DNA from: JADHUC01 sp964623055
GTDB lineage: Bacteria > Planctomycetota > Planctomycetia > Pirellulales > Pirellulaceae
Direction: 5' to 3'
Assembly: GCA_964623055.1 (NCBI GenBank)
Contig: CAZURK010000018.1
Span: 1-64,000, forward strand
Length of the DNA: 64,000 bases
Every line of letters begins with the position of its first letter. The first letter of the stretch is position 1. The translations under genes and the position numbers were made by a program. Below the pieces are notes generated by a model. It did not search any database. It had not been told where the DNA came from and was given only the letters and a program-made list of their open reading frames with translations. Below are positions 9,502 through 18,840 of the stretch, piece after piece.

Positions 9502-11457
9502 TCACACCGAATTGCGACCAAAGTACTTCCGAACGAGCGTTTTCGGGGGCGGTGCTGTGAATAGAGCCACTCCGACGGAAGCCACCAGCGAGACTACTAC
9601 GCCCGGGATCAGCGGGTCCAGGCTGGCAAGCTGTATCGCTTGGAATCTTCCGTAGGTAATGAACCCCACGCTGTAGAGCGCCAAGTGCGATAAGAACCCG
9701 GCCATCATCCCGGCAATCGCGCCGGTTGCGTTCATACGCGACCAATAGAGCGATAACGCCATGGGAACCAAAAAGCCGGAGGCCAGCCCACTGCCGGTGT
9801 AGACAATGATGTCCTGCAAGTACGCCGGCGGATTCAGCGCACCCAACACAGCCGCGATACCAACCAGAAGCGTAACGAAATACGTGAGTCGGCGAATGGT
9901 CCGCACGGTAGCTTCTGGATTGATGTGCCGCTGATAGATATCCCGGACGATGGCGGAGGAAATCATCAGCAGGAAGCTATCCACGGTCGACATCACGGCG
10001 GCAAACGGCGCGGCCACCAACAGGCCCGCAAGCCACGGCCAGCCGGCGGCAGCAGACAGATGCTCGGCGATCGCCGGCATGATGCGGTCCGACTCGATCT
10101 CCATGCCGGGTATCAAAACTCGGGCACAGCAGAAGATGACTACCAACGGAAAGTAGATCAGTGAGTAGTAGATCACAACCGTCGCTATCCCTCGCTTCAA
10201 CGTCTGCGAATCCTTGAATGCCATCAGACGAACCATGTTGCCCGGCTGGCCCGATCCGGCGAAAGTCCACATGCAGAAGAAGGACACGGCAAGACCCAAT
10301 GGCAGAAAACCCGATGGATCGACAGGGCTGGGCCCGGGACCGGTAACGTACACACCCGGCGTGTCCGCACCGTACGCATATTCCTCCGTGCGCAGCACAT
10401 GTATTGTGACTGGTGGATCAAGCGGCGGCGGCTTGATCCGAGCCACTTCTTCTGGTGTGGTGATCTCCAGCACGGGGATATCGTTCCGATCCACGCCGTC
10501 CTCGACAAATACAGCTAGATCCTGGCCCGCCCGAATACGGACATCGCGGGCTGTCCGAAAGACGCGCCGCTGGCTGTCATTCTCGGCCGGCTGTTCGATC
10601 CACGTACCAAATGGGATCGCTATGTCTCGGTCCTGCACTTGTCTGATCCGCAACTCGGCCCTTCGCTGTCGCGGCGGCGTCATTCGGCCCAATTCATCGG
10701 TCGCCCGACTCAATCCGCCAACCTGCCACAGCGCCAAAGGCAGCAAGATCAGGACGCCTATGACCATCACGATTCCCTGCAACACGTCGGTCCAAACCAC
10801 GGCGCGAAATCCGCCGTAAGTCGTGTAGACGATCACTGCTACTGCAAATGATACGAGGCACAACAGATAGGCAGGATCGACACCTTCCAGCAATGGCCGG
10901 CCTTGGATGAAGTCGCCCGTCCAGTCCCGGCCAGCCTGAAACAACGGCACGCCGTCCAGCAGGGTCTTCAACATCAATGCACCCGCCTTGAACTGGGCCA
11001 CCAAGTTGAAGGCCATGAAGAACACGATCAATCCGGTGGCAACGCCGCCAAGCGTAACGCTCTCGAAACGATTTCGTAGCACGTCCGGAATCGTGATGGC
11101 GCCGCTTTTGCGGGCGACCTGATTTAGACGTTTTCCCAGGAGCCCCATCGTCAACACGGGTACCATCATATAGCTGGCGATCCACAGCGCGAGAATCCAG
11201 CCGTGGGTATAGATCTTGGACGGAAATCCCATGAAACTGCCGCCGGAGGAACTGGTGGCGGCAAACGTGAGGGCAAACGCCCACATGCCAAGCCCGCGAC
11301 TGCCGAGAAAATATTCGCTCAAGAAGCTCTTGCGTTTCAGGAGACGGCTCGAGATGGCAGCCAGCGTGAACACACCAAGCGTGTAGATTACGAAAGTGAC
11401 CAGCCCCGCGTTGGATTCAGTCGACTGGCCCGCGCCCAGAACGATCGCATCAGGCAT
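9502..11457 (-). CDS. Sodium:solute symporter family (SSF) transporter with a large soluble insert
   Basis: The product has 651 residues and about 13 hydrophobic segments. The SSF core is clear: FLSEYFLGSRGLGMWAFAL, TFAATSSSGGSFMGFPSKIY, the sodium-binding region and the late VAAPFAAVMSTVDSFLLMIS motif. It should drive sodium-coupled uptake of a small organic solute. A hydrophilic stretch of roughly 125 residues (from about MTPPRQRRAELRI to GPGPSPVDPSG) is inserted between transmembrane segments, which ordinary SSF members lack. I chose the ATG at 11457 because of the GGGAGGG site 6 bases upstream. It overlaps the stop codon of the YhdT-like gene (ATGCCTGA), indicating translational coupling. 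The upstream deacylase suggests N-acylated amino acids or a related substrate. Confidence 0.87.
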   Translation of the reverse strand: MPDAIVLGAGQSTESNAGLVTFVIYTLGVFTLAAISSRLLKRKSFLSEYFLGSRGLGMWAFALTFAATSSSGGSFMGFPSKIYTHGWILALWIASYMMVPVLTMGLLGKRLNQVARKSGAITIPDVLRNRFESVTLGGVATGLIVFFMAFNLVAQFKAGALMLKTLLDGVPLFQAGRDWTGDFIQGRPLLEGVDPAYLLCLVSFAVAVIVYTTYGGFRAVVWTDVLQGIVMVIGVLILLPLALWQVGGLSRATDELGRMTPPRQRRAELRIRQVQDRDIAIPFGTWIEQPAENDSQRRVFRTARDVRIRAGQDLAVFVEDGVDRNDIPVLEITTPEEVARIKPPPLDPPVTIHVLRTEEYAYGADTPGVYVTGPGPSPVDPSGFLPLGLAVSFFCMWTFAGSGQPGNMVRLMAFKDSQTLKRGIATVVIYYSLIYFPLVVIFCCARVLIPGMEIESDRIMPAIAEHLSAAAGWPWLAGLLVAAPFAAVMSTVDSFLLMISSAIVRDIYQRHINPEATVRTIRRLTYFVTLLVGIAAVLGALNPPAYLQDIIVYTGSGLASGFLVPMALSLYWSRMNATGAIAGMMAGFLSHLALYSVGFITYGRFQAIQLASLDPLIPGVVVSLVASVGVALFTAPPPKTLVRKYFGRNSV

Positions 11458-11818
11458 GCCGGCCCTCCCGACCACTGTCACGTTCGGCCGTCTTGTCCGT
11501 CCCTGCGTCGTCTTCGCTTTCGGCCTCGCTCAATGGATCGTCGGCCATGAAGAAAAAGCAAAACCAGAGACCGAACACGTCCGCCACAATCCAAGGCACC
11601 AACACGCCCCAGAAGACCCAGCTTGGGATGCCGAATACTTGAGCAGGCGGTCCGTCCGTTGGCTCGTGATAGCCCGCCAGGTAGCACGACGAAACCGACC
11701 AAATCAGAAACACGACGAATGCCCCCAGGATGACGCACGCTTCACGTCGAGTGTGGATCACCACTGGGTCGATCCACTCGCGAATCGGCAACCGTTTTAG
11801 ATTTCGGTCATTCGTCAT
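11450..11818 (-). CDS. DUF997/YhdT-like small membrane protein
   Basis: The product has 122 residues with two transmembrane helices (ACVILGAFVVFLIWSVSSCY and SWVFWGVLVPWIVADVFGLW) and an acidic cytoplasmic tail. In many bacteria YhdT-like proteins are encoded immediately before an SSF symporter, as here, where the gene overlaps the symporter gene by 8 bases. They are thought to be accessory subunits. Its own start overlaps the end of the deacylase gene by 11 bases, so deacylase, small subunit and symporter form one coupled operon. Confidence 0.75.
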   Translation of the reverse strand: MTNDRNLKRLPIREWIDPVVIHTRREACVILGAFVVFLIWSVSSCYLAGYHEPTDGPPAQVFGIPSWVFWGVLVPWIVADVFGLWFCFFFMADDPLSEAESEDDAGTDKTAERDSGREGRHA

Positions 11819-13591
11819 TCGAATTTGTATCGGGTTTCGAGATTCGAGATTCGGATTTCAGCGCTCGGCCCGGCCGTGCGCCGGTCGGTTCGCCATTGTC
11901 CTTGACCAGTTGGCCGTTGACAATCACGAATGGGATGCCTTCCGGATGACGCTTTGGAAAATCGTAAGTGGCGGTGTCCTGAACGGTGTCGGGATCGAAC
12001 ACCACCAAATCCGCCGCGTTGCCCTCTGCGACACTGCCCCGATCAACAAGGCCGAGCCTTGCAGCGGGAAGCGAAGTCATCTTTCGTACGCAGTCCTCCA
12101 AAGTCAGGATACCCAACTCGCGGACNNNNNNNNNNNNNNNNNNNNNNNNNNNNNNNNNNNNNNNNNNNNNNNNNNNNNNNNNNNNNNNNNNNNNNNNNNN
12201 NNNNNNNNNNNNNNNNNNNNNNNNNGCGAAGTCATCTTTCGTACGCAGTCCTCCAAAGTCAGGATACCCAACTCGCGGACATACCGCGCAAGATACCTGG
12301 AAAACGTGCCCCACGCGCGCGGATGGGGCCGATTGCCGATCAGCAACCCGTCGCTACCGGCCATGAACGAGGGATCCTGCATGAACCTCTGAAGATTCTC
12401 TTCGTGCCCGATGAAAAGCAGGCACGACGCCGCAAGATCGCTCTCGACCAGCAGATCGACGAAGCAATCGAAGGGCGATTTTCCCCGCCGGTCGGAGATA
12501 TCCAGAAGACTGAGGCCGCTCAGGTCCTCGTCCTGATCGCTGCCGAGACCGGTAACGATGATTGAATCCCAGGGAGCCGGCACTCCTTGCATCCCATCGG
12601 AACCGGTTACCTCGAACTCCTGCCGAATCGTTCCCCGCGTTTCGGGATCGGCCAGCCGCGCCAACAGCCGCTCAGGTCCGCCTTCATGGGTCCAGTTCGG
12701 CAACAGACCGGCCATGAACGTGGAAGCCGCCAAGTAGGGATAGGCGTCAAGCGTTACTTCCAGACCATCGCGCCGAGCACGTTCGATCCGGGCCAAGTAG
12801 TGATCGGCCTTGCCTCGGCCTGTGTCGAAGGACGAATGAAAATGCGTCAAGTGCAGCGGAAGTTCGGCCCTGGTGCAGACCTCGATGACCTCTTCCACGG
12901 CCGCTTCCATTGCCGCGCCGTAGTTTCTCATGTGCGGAGCAAAGTACCCGCCATGTGCGGCAACGACTTGACAGAGTGCGACCAGTTCCTCTATGTCCGC
13001 GTAACCGCACGGCGAATATGTTAGTCCCGTGGACAGGCCGAACGCCCCTTCGCTCATGGCCTGATCTAGAACCTCTTGCATTTGCTCTAGTTCGCCCTGC
13101 GTCGGCGTCCGATTCTCCATACCAAGGACCGCCGCCCGAACGTTGCCGTGCGGGGCCAGCGTCGCGATGTTTATCGCCGTCTGCTGGTCGAACCGATCGA
13201 GGTATTCGCTCGTGCTTCGCCAGTCCCAGGTCAGTCCCTCCGGATCCCCATTCAAGCCTCGAAAGGCCGTGCGAAAGAAAGCGAGCGTATCGTCCGAGAG
13301 CGGAGCGTACGAAAGACCGTCTTGGCCAATGACTTCGGTCGTGACGCCTTGCATCATCTTGGCCAAGCAGCCCGGCTCGGCCAGCGCCATGAGGTCCGAG
13401 TGACTGTGCATGTCGATGAAGCCGGGACAGACGACCATGCCTTCCGCGTCAATGGTCCGACGGGCATTCAACTCGCCCGGCGGTCCGGCATAGCAGATCC
13501 GATCGTCGCGGATGCCCACGTCACCCGGGTACGCAGGGCCGCCCGTCCCATCAACGACACGTCCACCCGTGATGGCAAGATCGACAATCAT
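11808..13591 (-). CDS. N-acyl-D-amino-acid deacylase (D-aminoacylase) family amidohydrolase, interrupted by an assembly gap
   Basis: The amidohydrolase hydrolyses N-acyl-D-amino acids, or related dipeptides, in a metal-dependent TIM barrel. The N-terminus MIVDLAITGGRVVDGTGGPA and metal motif PGFIDMHSHSD are intact. So are the D-aminoacylase signature FGLSTGLTYSPCGYAD, the LPLHLTHFHSS metal region, and the C-terminal LGLVDRGSVAEGNAADLVVF strand. The gene contains 100 N, flanked by an exact 55-base repeat. Both copies encode VRELGILTLEDCVRKMTS in the same relative frame. Removing one copy plus the Ns (155 bases) leaves 543 codons (542 residues) in frame, so the real gene is probably uninterrupted. 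The start at 13591 is 13 bases from a hairpin repeat and has a weak ribosome binding site. Confidence 0.85.
12071..12280. other. Scaffold gap (100 N) with duplicated 55-base flanks
   Basis: Bases 12126-12225 are N. The 55 bases at 12071-12125 are repeated exactly at 12226-12280. This is what results when two contigs that overlap by 55 bases are scaffolded with a fixed 100-N spacer instead of being merged. It should be read as an assembly artefact and not as biology. Confidence 0.93.
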
Positions 13592-13603
13592 CGTTCGATT
13601 CCA

Positions 13604-13683
13604 GTAGGTCCCGCTTGCCGAGCGGGACCTGGCGATCATTGGCCCGTCCACTCGAAGGGCCCGCTCGGCAAGCGGGACCTACC
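13604..13683. repeat. Paired-hairpin REP-like element, GTAGGTCCCG family
   Basis: Inverted arms at 13604-13629 and 13658-13683 differ by one base. Each arm is GTAG followed by a 9-base-pair hairpin GGTCCCGCT-loop-AGCGGGACC. The family is shared with the outer repeat at 2550-2731. It lies in the divergent interval between the deacylase and sialidase genes. Confidence 0.75.
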
Positions 13684-13784
13684 AGTTCATCGTCGCAGGC
13701 TCTCAATATAGTGGTGTATCGAGTAGAATCCAACACTGCGGATTGCCGAGTTCCGAACAATACGCAGTAGCGGAGAGGTGAACC

Positions 13785-15338
13785 ATGATTTCCCACATCA
13801 ATCGTCTGACTCTAGCGACAGCGCTTGCAGTTGGGTCGTGTCAAATCGCGCAGGCCGAAGTGCGTATCGAACAGCACATCGAACCGGGCAAGCCATTCCT
13901 ACTGTCCGACGGGACGACCTACGACGTGGGTGAGCGTTTCCTGGCGAACGATCAGCACCAAATCCCCAACGACATGGTCGTTCAAGGCGACACCGTCGTT
14001 CTGAAGGCCGTCGGCGACGGCCTCGATCAGGGCACGCAAGTGCGGTGGCGGATCGTGCAGGGCTGGGGCAAACCGAAACTGACGGTCGATGCCGACGATC
14101 CGCGAATCGCACGTTTCGTGGCGGACGGCTACGGCGCAAACGAGATTGCGTTTGAAGCGGTAATCGAAGGGCGTCGGGTGACCGAGAAAACGCAGATATC
14201 CGTCGAATTCTCAACCGACAACATGCTAGTCTCGAAGGAAGAGATCCCGTTTCCGCCAGACGTCGACCGAAACCCGTTCGTCGAGCCGGTGGACCAGCAA
14301 CTGACCGATCATCGCGAGCAAGTCACGGCACGCAACCCGAAGACGGGTCGGCTCGTCACGATGTGGCAAGTCAAATTCGGCGGAGGCGACGCTTGTCCGA
14401 TGGGTGTGGGGGTGATGGCCAGTGACGATCATGGCATCACGTGGCAGAACAAACGGTACCTGTACCTGCACGCCAGCGACAACAGCGGATGGGGCAGTCT
14501 CTGCTGGAATCCTGGCGGCAACGGCGGCCAAGGCGAGTTCTTGCTGTGGACCTGTTCGCACGTGCGCAGCGTCGACAACCGTATCATGCAGTTTCGATCG
14601 CGCGACAACGGCGAGACGTGGCAGCACGTGGGCGATTATCAGGAGGCGTTGGCAAAGGAGTTCGGCGTACCGAACGGCATCTGGACGTATTTTGGTGTCA
14701 ACCGAACGATACGCACCTCCGACGGCGTATTGGTAGCGCCCATGATCTGCAACCAGTTTTCCCGGACGATCCGCAGCGAAGACAACGGACAGACTTGGCA
14801 CGCCGGCAACCTGGACAACACTTTCCCACAGGGCAACGAGGATGCGCTGGTCGAGACCGTCGACGGCGGGCGGCTGATCCTGATGGCCCGACCACGCGGT
14901 GGGGGGCACAACCGCCGCTTCGAGAGCACGGACGGCGGCAAGACGTGGACCGCGAAACAGGACACCACCCTGCCAACCGCCGTGGTCAACTTCGGACTGG
15001 ACAAGATCGTCGAACCAGGCATACCCCAACACGGGCGCGTCATCTACTCTGCGGCCGCCACACGCACCGGCCCACACAAAGGACGCCAACGCTTCGTCGT
15101 CGCAATCAACCGTGATCCGATCCAAGTCGCCCGCGACCAATGGGATGTCCGCCTGCTGTGGGACGCCTCGTCCAACTACTCCGACATCCTCTACGTGCCT
15201 GACGACAAGAGCCTCTTGGCAACCGTGGAGACCATGCACCCCGGTGTGACCAGCTACAGCTATGCCGCCATCCGCTACTTCAAGATGTCGCTACGATATT
15301 GGCGGACGCTGCCTCAATACGCGCCCTCCGCTAGGTAA
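13785..15338 (+). CDS. Secreted sialidase/BNR-repeat family protein
   Basis: The product has 517 residues. A Sec signal peptide (about 1-24, ending AQA) is followed by an Ig-like domain of roughly 130 residues and then a six-bladed sialidase-type propeller. Four Asp-box motifs of the form SxDxGxTW are visible: SDDHGITW, SRDNGETW, SEDNGQTW and STDGGKTW. Such proteins may be exo-sialidases or other exo-glycosidases. The arginine triad of true sialidases is not certain (candidate NRTIRTSDG), so enzymatic specificity is unproven. GAGAGG precedes the ATG by 6 bases. Divergent from the deacylase operon, it probably supplies it with material from outside the cell. Confidence 0.8.
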   Translation: MISHINRLTLATALAVGSCQIAQAEVRIEQHIEPGKPFLLSDGTTYDVGERFLANDQHQIPNDMVVQGDTVVLKAVGDGLDQGTQVRWRIVQGWGKPKLTVDADDPRIARFVADGYGANEIAFEAVIEGRRVTEKTQISVEFSTDNMLVSKEEIPFPPDVDRNPFVEPVDQQLTDHREQVTARNPKTGRLVTMWQVKFGGGDACPMGVGVMASDDHGITWQNKRYLYLHASDNSGWGSLCWNPGGNGGQGEFLLWTCSHVRSVDNRIMQFRSRDNGETWQHVGDYQEALAKEFGVPNGIWTYFGVNRTIRTSDGVLVAPMICNQFSRTIRSEDNGQTWHAGNLDNTFPQGNEDALVETVDGGRLILMARPRGGGHNRRFESTDGGKTWTAKQDTTLPTAVVNFGLDKIVEPGIPQHGRVIYSAAATRTGPHKGRQRFVVAINRDPIQVARDQWDVRLLWDASSNYSDILYVPDDKSLLATVETMHPGVTSYSYAAIRYFKMSLRYWRTLPQYAPSAR

Positions 15339-15462
15339 TGATTTTCCTTGCCGACGGGTTACGCTGCAGGCGAGTGGGCCGAGAAGGTCAACGAAGGCCC
15401 AGCAGGTCAAGACCAGCCCCACGAACAGCACGCCGAGTGCGGGCCAAGCGGCGATCGCGGAG

Positions 15463-16008
15463 TCAGGTTCTCTTACGCACACGGCGCGACGGAACAACGA
15501 TTGTCCCAGCGACCTTGTCGCCAAATCGTTGATGGTGCCTTGAAATCACGATGCTCAGTGCCGCCGGGATGGCGCCCAGCAAGGCGGGATTAACCTCGAG
15601 TACGCGAAAACACGTTCTGATCAGCGATTGGCCCCATGTGCATCGCTTGCCATTGAATTGAATCACCACCAAGCCCGTGAGCAGTTTTCCAGGAGTTCGC
15701 GAAATTACTCCTTCGAATAGCAGATAGTAACCAAGATATGCCACTACAAGGACAGGGATTTGCACACCCGGCATGTCCTCGGCAACGGATTTTGCCGCCA
15801 CGACGCCAAGTACCATCGCGATGATATTGTCCAAAATCGCCGCGATATGCCTCGGCAGCACGGTGTTATCAGTGGCCACGGCGGGCGATGCGTCGCTCGA
15901 TGCAATAGCCGGTGCTGGAGCCTCAACGTCATCACCCGCTACGGCTGCGTTTGCGTGTGATTCGTATTGTGGTGATTGGTATGGGTTCTGTTCGTTCACG
16001 GAAGCCAA
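15463..16008 (-). CDS. RDD family membrane protein
   Basis: A polar, proline-rich N-terminus (NEQNPYQSPQY) precedes an RDD domain with about three transmembrane helices. The family motifs are visible: RHIAAILDNIIAMVLG (arginine plus aspartate) and SRTPGKLLTGLVV. The role of RDD proteins is generally unknown; some transport sodium or osmolytes. The reading frame offers only TTG at 16008 and GTG at 15999 as starts, neither with a good ribosome binding site. The GTG gives VNEQNPYQSP, a beginning common in planctomycete RDD proteins. It converges on the sialidase gene and diverges from the epimerase gene. Confidence 0.78.
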   Translation of the reverse strand: MASVNEQNPYQSPQYESHANAAVAGDDVEAPAPAIASSDASPAVATDNTVLPRHIAAILDNIIAMVLGVVAAKSVAEDMPGVQIPVLVVAYLGYYLLFEGVISRTPGKLLTGLVVIQFNGKRCTWGQSLIRTCFRVLEVNPALLGAIPAALSIVISRHHQRFGDKVAGTIVVPSRRVRKRT

Positions 16009-16214
16009 CCATTCAAAGGGTTTTGATCACTCAAACAGCTCTTGCGGACGAAGTGGGGCGAACAGCATTTCATATCAGTCTACCACTCACGAACATCGCG
16101 GCCAATCTACGAAAAACGTACTTACGGCTGTCGCGGCGTACATCCCCTACTACAATTACCGTCGGCGACCAATGCCGCCGGATATCTGGTCAGACGAGCA
16201 AGGTGAGGTGTGTC

Positions 16215-17591
16215 ATGAAACGGCGTGAGTTCATCGGGACTGCCGTGGCCAAAGTCGTTTCTGGGGCCGTCCCAATATCTGCTGCTCGTGCCGCTTGCAA
16301 GGCGGAATCCCGGGCCGGTGCTTTCGAGACTCCGCCGGATCGGATCGCTGGTATGAGCCTTGAAGAGCTTCGGGACGATTATCGCGATCGGCTGTTCAAA
16401 CAGTATCTTCCCTTTTGGGATCGCGGTGGATTCGATAAGAAACTCGGTGGTTTCACGTGCGAGTTGAATGACGATGGTTCGGTCTTCGAAGACCAGAAGT
16501 CAATCTGGTACCAAGGACGCGCCGTCTGGGTCTATTCCTTCTTGTATAGCCATTTGAAAAAAGACCAGCGACTTCTCGATATCGCCCGAAAGACAAAGCA
16601 GTTCATGGTGCAGCACATGCACGCGGGCGGCGGCAGGTGGAACGATAAGGTCCGCCGCGACGGGACGTTGGTCGCGGGGCCGAGCAAGAACGTGTACGGC
16701 TCGCTTTTCGCGGCGGCTGGCCTGTCCGAGTACTATTTGGCCGTGCAGGATCCCAAGGATCTGGAATTGGCCAAGCAGTCGATTTGGGCGGCCGTCCGGA
16801 TGTACGACGATCCGGGCTACGGCGACACGCACACAACGCAGTACACGGCCGTGAAGATCCCTCAGACCGGCGTTCGATCTCAAGGGCATTCCATGGTGCT
16901 CGTGTGGATACTCTCTCGGTTGCTGAGGGGCCACGAAGACGAGCGTCTCGAACAACTGCAGCGAAAGCACGTCGACTTGATCATGAAGCGATTCTGGAAT
17001 CCGGAGTACGGGATCGTCAACGAATACCTGAACCATGATTATTCACGGATACCTGAGGCCGAATCGCATATGTTTGCCGGGCATGCTCTGGAGACGCTGT
17101 GGATCGTGATGCACGAGGCGCTGCGGATCAAAGACCGGCGGCTATTCACGACAACCAAAAACCGCATCCGTCGCCTGCTGGAGATGTGCTGGGACTACGT
17201 ATTCGACGGCTGGGGCGACGGCAACTTCTTTGTCCACGCGTCGCCCGAGCATGGCCGCGGGCCGGAATATGAAGTGAAAACCATGTGGGCTCATTGCGAG
17301 ATCCTGATCGCATGTCTGACGGTGCTGGAGTACACTGGCGAAATCTGGGCCAAGGAGTGGTACGAACGTACCCGCGCCTATATCCTCAAGACCATGGCCA
17401 ACACGGGCCACGGCGTTTGGCGACAGGCTGTGGACCGTTATGGCAAAGACGTCAAGAGAGTCGGCATCAGCACAAAGCGCCGAGGCAATTTCCACCAACC
17501 TCGATGCCTGATGCTGAATGTCTTGAGCCTCGAACGCATGATCAACAACGCTGGGAAACTGACCGCGTTTCCCGGGCACCCGAGCGACTGA
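16215..17591 (+). CDS. Tat-exported N-acylglucosamine 2-epimerase (AGE) family protein
   Basis: The product has 458 residues. The N-terminus (MKRREFIGTAVAKVVSGAVP) is Tat-like, and the rest is an (alpha/alpha)6 barrel of the AGE/cellobiose-2-epimerase family. Recognisable parts are DRGGFDKKLGGFTCELNDDG, KSIWYQGRAVWVYSFLY, a GHSMVLVWILSRLL helix and the catalytic-histidine region GHALETLWIVMHEAL. It would interconvert C2 epimers of a free sugar or N-acyl sugar. AAGGTGAGG lies upstream of the ATG; the longer frame to 15912 is not supported. It starts a short plus-strand operon with the next gene (12 bases apart). Confidence 0.82.
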   Translation: MKRREFIGTAVAKVVSGAVPISAARAACKAESRAGAFETPPDRIAGMSLEELRDDYRDRLFKQYLPFWDRGGFDKKLGGFTCELNDDGSVFEDQKSIWYQGRAVWVYSFLYSHLKKDQRLLDIARKTKQFMVQHMHAGGGRWNDKVRRDGTLVAGPSKNVYGSLFAAAGLSEYYLAVQDPKDLELAKQSIWAAVRMYDDPGYGDTHTTQYTAVKIPQTGVRSQGHSMVLVWILSRLLRGHEDERLEQLQRKHVDLIMKRFWNPEYGIVNEYLNHDYSRIPEAESHMFAGHALETLWIVMHEALRIKDRRLFTTTKNRIRRLLEMCWDYVFDGWGDGNFFVHASPEHGRGPEYEVKTMWAHCEILIACLTVLEYTGEIWAKEWYERTRAYILKTMANTGHGVWRQAVDRYGKDVKRVGISTKRRGNFHQPRCLMLNVLSLERMINNAGKLTAFPGHPSD

Positions 17592-17603
17592 AAGGAATCC
17601 ACG

Positions 17604-18716
17604 ATGCCCACGCCCGACAGTAGCCTCGCAAAGGAAAAGTGGATCGGTACGCCGATCCAGGATTTGGACACACCGTCGCTGCTTTTGGACCGTTTGGCGT
17701 CCGATCGCAACATTCGCAAAATGGCGGACTTCTTCCAGGGCCGCAAATCGCAACTCCGCCCTCACTTCAAGAACCACAAATGTGCGACGCTCGCTTTGCG
17801 ACAACTCGACGCCGGTTCCGCGGTTGGGATAACGTGTGCCAAACTGGGCGAGGCGGAGGTTCTGGCCGAGCACGGCGTTGGTGACATCCTGATCGCCAAC
17901 CAGGTTGTGGGACGCCACAAGATGAATCGGCTGGTCGAGGTCGCTCGACAGACCGACCTGAAGGTGGCCGTGGACGAGATCGGCCAAGCGGAGGCCATCT
18001 CTGTGGCCGCATCGGCGGCGGGTGTCACCGTGGGGATTTTGGTGGAGGTGGACATCGGCATGGGACGGTGTGGCGTGCCGGCCGGAGAACTTGCTTTGGA
18101 GTTGGCCCGAGCAATACTCCCACTACCCGGCCTGCGATTCGACGGAATCCAGTCGTACGAAGGTCACACAGTGTACGTCAACGATTTGGCGGAACGCACA
18201 AAAAGGGTTCGGCAGTCGTTCGAGATGGCTCTCGATACCCGCAGACTCTTGGAGAAAAACGGCATCCAAGTGAAAGTAATCAGCGGCGGTTCCTCGTCAA
18301 CCTACCAGATCACCGGCACCATTGAGGGCGTGGACGAAATCCAGGCCGGCAGCTACCCCACACTGGACTGGCGATATGCGCAAATGCTGCCAGAATTCGA
18401 AGTGGCTCTTTCCATCATGACGCGAGTGATCAGCAAGCGTCCCGGCGCAGCCGTATTGGACGTGGGACTGAAGGGGGCGGGTTGTGAGTTCGGCCCGCCG
18501 CGCATCAAAGACTCTCCCGACGCCGAAATCCCCAGCTTCTCTTCCGAAGAGCATTGCATCGTACACAACACTCCGGATTGGAAGGTTGGCGATGCGGTGG
18601 CGTTGCTCCCCAGCCACGCATGCACAACCTGCAACCTGTATCGTGAGATCTACGTTCACGAGAATGGACGCGCAGTGGATGTCTGGCCAATCGAAGCCTC
18701 GGGTAGGCTGACGTGA
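17604..18716 (+). CDS. D-threonine aldolase / D-serine dehydratase-like PLP enzyme
   Basis: The product has 370 residues, the normal length for the fold-type III family that includes D-threonine aldolase and eukaryotic-type DSD1. It has an alanine-racemase-like N-terminal barrel with the PLP-lysine motif LRPHFKNHK (about 51-59), the phosphate-binding GGSSSTY, and the C-terminal metal-site motif PSHACTTCNLY. It would cleave a D-3-hydroxyamino acid to glycine and aldehyde or deaminate D-serine. It probably shares a transcript with the epimerase gene 12 bases upstream. A degenerate copy of its last 104 bases plus flank reappears at 24219-24341, beyond the 18.7-24.2 kb island. Confidence 0.85.
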   Translation: MPTPDSSLAKEKWIGTPIQDLDTPSLLLDRLASDRNIRKMADFFQGRKSQLRPHFKNHKCATLALRQLDAGSAVGITCAKLGEAEVLAEHGVGDILIANQVVGRHKMNRLVEVARQTDLKVAVDEIGQAEAISVAASAAGVTVGILVEVDIGMGRCGVPAGELALELARAILPLPGLRFDGIQSYEGHTVYVNDLAERTKRVRQSFEMALDTRRLLEKNGIQVKVISGGSSSTYQITGTIEGVDEIQAGSYPTLDWRYAQMLPEFEVALSIMTRVISKRPGAAVLDVGLKGAGCEFGPPRIKDSPDAEIPSFSSEEHCIVHNTPDWKVGDAVALLPSHACTTCNLYREIYVHENGRAVDVWPIEASGRLT

Positions 18717-18840
18717 GACAGGCCTCTGACGAGTAGGGCTCTGACGGATCTGGCCTCGTCGCTAAGTGACAATGGCGTTGATTCTGGGAGGGCAATCACC
18801 CTCCTGGTCCGGGGCCCTCTGCGAGACACCCTACCGGCGG

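Noticed and set aside
12226..12280. 55-base exact direct repeat as a biological repeat or insertion target site
   Set aside because: It flanks a fixed 100-N spacer exactly, so it is best explained as unmerged contig overlap.
11808..12314. Apparent separate C-terminal amidohydrolase ORF left of the N gap
   Set aside because: It is the second half of the deacylase gene, separated only by the duplicated 55-mer and the N run.
15291..15524. 77-residue minus-strand frame with one hydrophobic helix overlapping the RDD gene end
   Set aside because: The helix is plausible, but the frame overlaps both the RDD and the sialidase coding regions and has only a TTG start. It could be a frameshifted extension of the RDD gene; evidence is too weak to annotate.
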